The notes under the pieces: model-generated | Database searches by the model: none | What the model saw: the letters and a program-made list of their open reading frames with translations, nothing else | What the model was told of the DNA's origin: nothing | Made by a program: the position numbers and the translations under genes | NCBI RefSeq assembly: GCF_900199375.1 | Contig: NZ_LT900217.1 | Location: 2,976,001 to 3,040,000 of the forward strand | Direction of reading: 5' to 3' | Source: Gordonibacter urolithinfaciens | GTDB taxonomy: Bacteria > Actinomycetota > Coriobacteriia > Coriobacteriales > Eggerthellaceae | DNA length: 64,000 nucleotides | Shown: positions 62,089-64,000 of the stretch, piece by piece | How the letters are laid out: each line of letters opens with the position of its first letter | Numbering within the stretch: the first letter of the stretch is position 1

Positions 62089-62973
62089 GTGTTCCAGGGA
62101 TTGCAGGAAAGCCAGATGGCGGGCGCCCTCGAGGCGCTCTTGTTCGTGACCGACGAGCCGGTTGGCACCATCGCGCTCGCCGACATGCTGGAGGTTGAGC
62201 CGGCCGACGTGGAGCGCGCGCTCGTGGGCTTGCGCACGCGCTTCGAGGGCGAGGAGCGTGGCGTGCAGCTGCGCGAGGTGGCCGGCGGATGGCGCCTGTA
62301 CACGCATCCGGTGTACCACGAGCTGGTGGAGAAGTACGTGCTGTCGTGGGACACGCGGAAGCTCTCGCAGGCCGCCATGGAGACGCTTGCCATCGTGGCG
62401 TACTCGCAGCCCGTCACGCGCGCCGGCGTGGCCAGCGTGCGCGGCGTGAACTCGGACAGCTCCATCAACTCGCTGGTGGAGAAGGGCCTCGTGCGCGAGG
62501 CGGGCACGGCCGACGCGCCGGGCAGCCCCACCCTCTACGCCACGACGCGCGCCTTCCTGGAGAAGTTCGGTTTGCGCAGCGTGGCCGACCTGCCCGACCT
62601 GGACCAGTTCGCGCCCGACGATGACACGCGCGCGTTCATCCGCGAGCGCCTGAGCGCCACGCGCGAGCCCGTGCGCGTGGCGGAAGACGTCCGCATTGGC
62701 GGCGCGGAGGCGAACGCTTCCGACGACGGCTTCGACGGTGTGGAGTTCGACTTCGACGGGGAGGGGGAGGCGGCGGTGACGCTGGGCGAGCAGCTGGGCG
62801 GCTCGGCCGGCGCCGGTGCAGGCCAAACGCTCTTCGCCCGCATGGACGAGGCTGCCGAGGACGCCGCGGGCGAGGCGGCCCAAAGCCTGCTCGCCGAGGC
62901 CATGGCCTCGAGCCTCGGGCTTGTGGAGAAGATCGACTTCGACAGCCTGACGTTCGAGACGGAAGATGAATAA
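62089..62973 (+). CDS. scpB: Segregation and condensation protein B
   Basis: Second non-SMC subunit of the condensin complex. 294 aa from GTG 62089 (GAAAGG ahead). It has two winged helices, the first around ALEALLFVTDEPVGTIALAD, the second with KLSQAAMETLAIVAYSQPVT and VRGVNSDSSINSLVEKGLVR. It is longer than usual (about 190-200 aa) because of an acidic, alanine-rich C-terminal extension of about 100 residues with no clear fold. Its role is unknown. Confidence 0.94.
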   Translation: MFQGLQESQMAGALEALLFVTDEPVGTIALADMLEVEPADVERALVGLRTRFEGEERGVQLREVAGGWRLYTHPVYHELVEKYVLSWDTRKLSQAAMETLAIVAYSQPVTRAGVASVRGVNSDSSINSLVEKGLVREAGTADAPGSPTLYATTRAFLEKFGLRSVADLPDLDQFAPDDDTRAFIRERLSATREPVRVAEDVRIGGAEANASDDGFDGVEFDFDGEGEAAVTLGEQLGGSAGAGAGQTLFARMDEAAEDAAGEAAQSLLAEAMASSLGLVEKIDFDSLTFETEDE

Positions 62974-62976
62974 TCG

Positions 62977-63004
62977 GTTCCGCCGTTCTGCCGAACGGCG
63001 GAAC
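62977..63004 (+). other. 11-bp perfect hairpin after scpB, related to the post-rpoD hairpin
   Basis: GTTCCGCCGTT (62977-62987) with AACGGCGGAAC (62994-63004), 6-base loop, no T run. Sequence and flanks (GGTTCCG...CGGAACG, GCCGA-GCTGCG) echo the repeat at 10609-10862. Confidence 0.6.
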
Positions 63005-63138
63005 GGGCCGACGCTGCGGGCTTCCGCGGCACCCGGTCTCGACGCTTTTTCGCTTGCCCTCGCGTGCGGAAGCACGCTCGGCCGCGAAACGCGCCGATCT
63101 CGGGCACCACGAAAGCCCTCGCTGACTTTGGAGGACCT

Positions 63139-63987
63139 GTGAGCGAAGAAAACGACAACCCCCGCATCGTTCCCATGCGTCTGCAGAAGTTCCTTGCGCG
63201 CGCCGGGGCGGCCAGCCGCCGGGGCTCGGAGAACCTCATGACGGCCGGGCGCGTCACGGTTAACGGCGAGGTGGTCACGGAGCTGGGCAGCAAGGTGGAT
63301 CCGCTCGTCGACGAGGTGGCGGTGGACGGTCGCGTCGTGCGCCTGGCGGACGGCCCGGTCACGCTCATGCTGCACAAGCCGGCCGGTTACGTTACCACCA
63401 TGTCCGACCCGCATGGTCGCCCCACCGTGGCGGAGCTCGTGCCCGCAGCCGAGCATCCGGGCCTGTTCCCCATCGGGCGGCTCGATCGCGACACCACGGG
63501 TTTGCTGCTGTTCTCCACCGACGGCGAGCTGGGGCATGCGCTCTTGCGCCCGCGCGGCCATGTGGAGAAGGTGTACACGGCGCTCGTGGAAGGTCGGCCG
63601 AGTGCGGCCCAGCTCGAGCACCTGCGCGAGGGCATCGAGTTGGACGATGGCCCCACGCTGCCGGCGCGGGTAGCGCTCGTGGAGGGCGAGGCGGCCGCAG
63701 CGGCGCTGGCGGTCCTCGATGTGCCGCCTGCCGCGCCGGAGGGGGCGTCGCGCCAGTACGCCCGCGCGTGCTCGGCGAGGGCACGCGACCGCTCGATCGT
63801 GCGCATAGGCCTGCACGAGGGGCGCAAGCGCCAGGTGAGGCGCATGCTGGCCGCCATCGGGCACCCGGTGCTCGCGCTGCACCGCGATGCGTTCGGCCCC
63901 GTGGAGCTGGGCGGCCTGCCGCGCGGCGAGCGGCGCGTGCTGGAGCCTGCCGAGGTGCAGGCGCTCGAGCGCGCCGCGGGCCGGTGA
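63139..63987 (+). CDS. rluB: 23S rRNA pseudouridine synthase, RluB/RsuA family
   Basis: 282 aa. GTG 63139 has TGGAGGACCT ahead; upstream in-frame codons lack one. The N-terminal S4 RNA-binding domain (MRLQKFLARAGAASRRGSEN) is followed by the catalytic domain with GRLDRDTTGLLLFSTDGELG, containing the essential Asp of the RsuA/RluB group. Then VYTALVEGRPS and the late KRQVRRMLAAIGHPVLALHR. RluB modifies U2605 in E. coli; RluE/RluF are alternatives, but scpB linkage favours RluB. It ends 13 bases before the window edge. Confidence 0.94.
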   Translation: MSEENDNPRIVPMRLQKFLARAGAASRRGSENLMTAGRVTVNGEVVTELGSKVDPLVDEVAVDGRVVRLADGPVTLMLHKPAGYVTTMSDPHGRPTVAELVPAAEHPGLFPIGRLDRDTTGLLLFSTDGELGHALLRPRGHVEKVYTALVEGRPSAAQLEHLREGIELDDGPTLPARVALVEGEAAAAALAVLDVPPAAPEGASRQYARACSARARDRSIVRIGLHEGRKRQVRRMLAAIGHPVLALHRDAFGPVELGGLPRGERRVLEPAEVQALERAAGR

Positions 63988-64000
63988 CGGGCGGCCGTTG

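Overview
The window is GC-rich actinobacterial DNA. It most resembles a gut anaerobe of the Eggerthellaceae (Eggerthella or Gordonibacter type). This is inferred from content: four cytoplasmic molybdopterin (Moco) oxidoreductase pairs in 45 kb, two membrane-spanning LuxR regulators of the type known from Eggerthella, frequent GTG/TTG starts, tRNA genes with encoded CCA, and a transposase resembling the IS1249 type. No 16S rRNA is present to confirm it.

Layout. 1-13.2 kb is mostly housekeeping: the end of metK, a frameshifted dinD behind a LexA-type box, priA, a penicillin-binding carboxypeptidase, a large hybrid sensor kinase, the primary sigma factor and rlmKL. 13.4-19.2 kb is Moco cluster 1 (MFS carrier, catalytic subunit, Fe-S subunit, a 59-aa TGAT-motif peptide, membrane LuxR). 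19.2-24.6 kb, minus strand, holds a redox operon: antiporter, thioredoxin reductase with a C-terminal extension, an arylsulfotransferase-like protein fused to thioredoxin, and a Crp/Fnr regulator. 24.9-28.1 kb carries a membrane protein, a CocE-type hydrolase and a TetR regulator.

28.1-31.8 kb, minus strand, is Moco cluster 3 (catalytic subunit, Fe-S subunit, an unknown 180-aa protein, a tail-anchored 74-aa protein). A YefM/YoeB toxin-antitoxin pair separates it from Moco cluster 2 (42.0-32.6 kb, minus strand): catalytic subunit, Fe-S subunit, a 65-aa protein, an amidohydrolase with an altered metal site, two MFS carriers, a 90-aa protein with two DAVTGAT motifs, and a second membrane LuxR. 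42.6-45.7 kb has tRNA-Asn, a third related MFS gene cut by an insertion sequence with 8-bp target duplication, and a CAT-anticodon tRNA. 45.7-53.9 kb is general chromosome: trpS, a padR module, small proteins, tRNA-Val, a MerR regulator, an ABC-F protein, trmL, a 197-bp inverted repeat and an SDR dehydrogenase.

54.3-60.4 kb is Moco cluster 4 (LysR, catalytic subunit, Fe-S subunit, SLC13-type anion transporter, a zinc-ribbon protein with a collagen-like tail). 60.6-64 kb is housekeeping again: M50 protease, scpA, scpB, rluB.

How it works together. Each Moco cluster pairs a catalytic subunit lacking any export signal with a small two-cluster ferredoxin-like subunit. Three of the four also carry importers and a dedicated transcription factor. 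This matches the known plan of Eggerthella/Gordonibacter catechol dehydroxylases: import a small aromatic or organic acid, use it as an electron acceptor in the cytoplasm, and induce the operon through a membrane LuxR sensor or a LysR protein. Substrates cannot be read from the sequence. Notable extras are TGAT-motif microproteins encoded directly upstream of both LuxR genes and strong hairpins immediately 3' of every Fe-S subunit gene.
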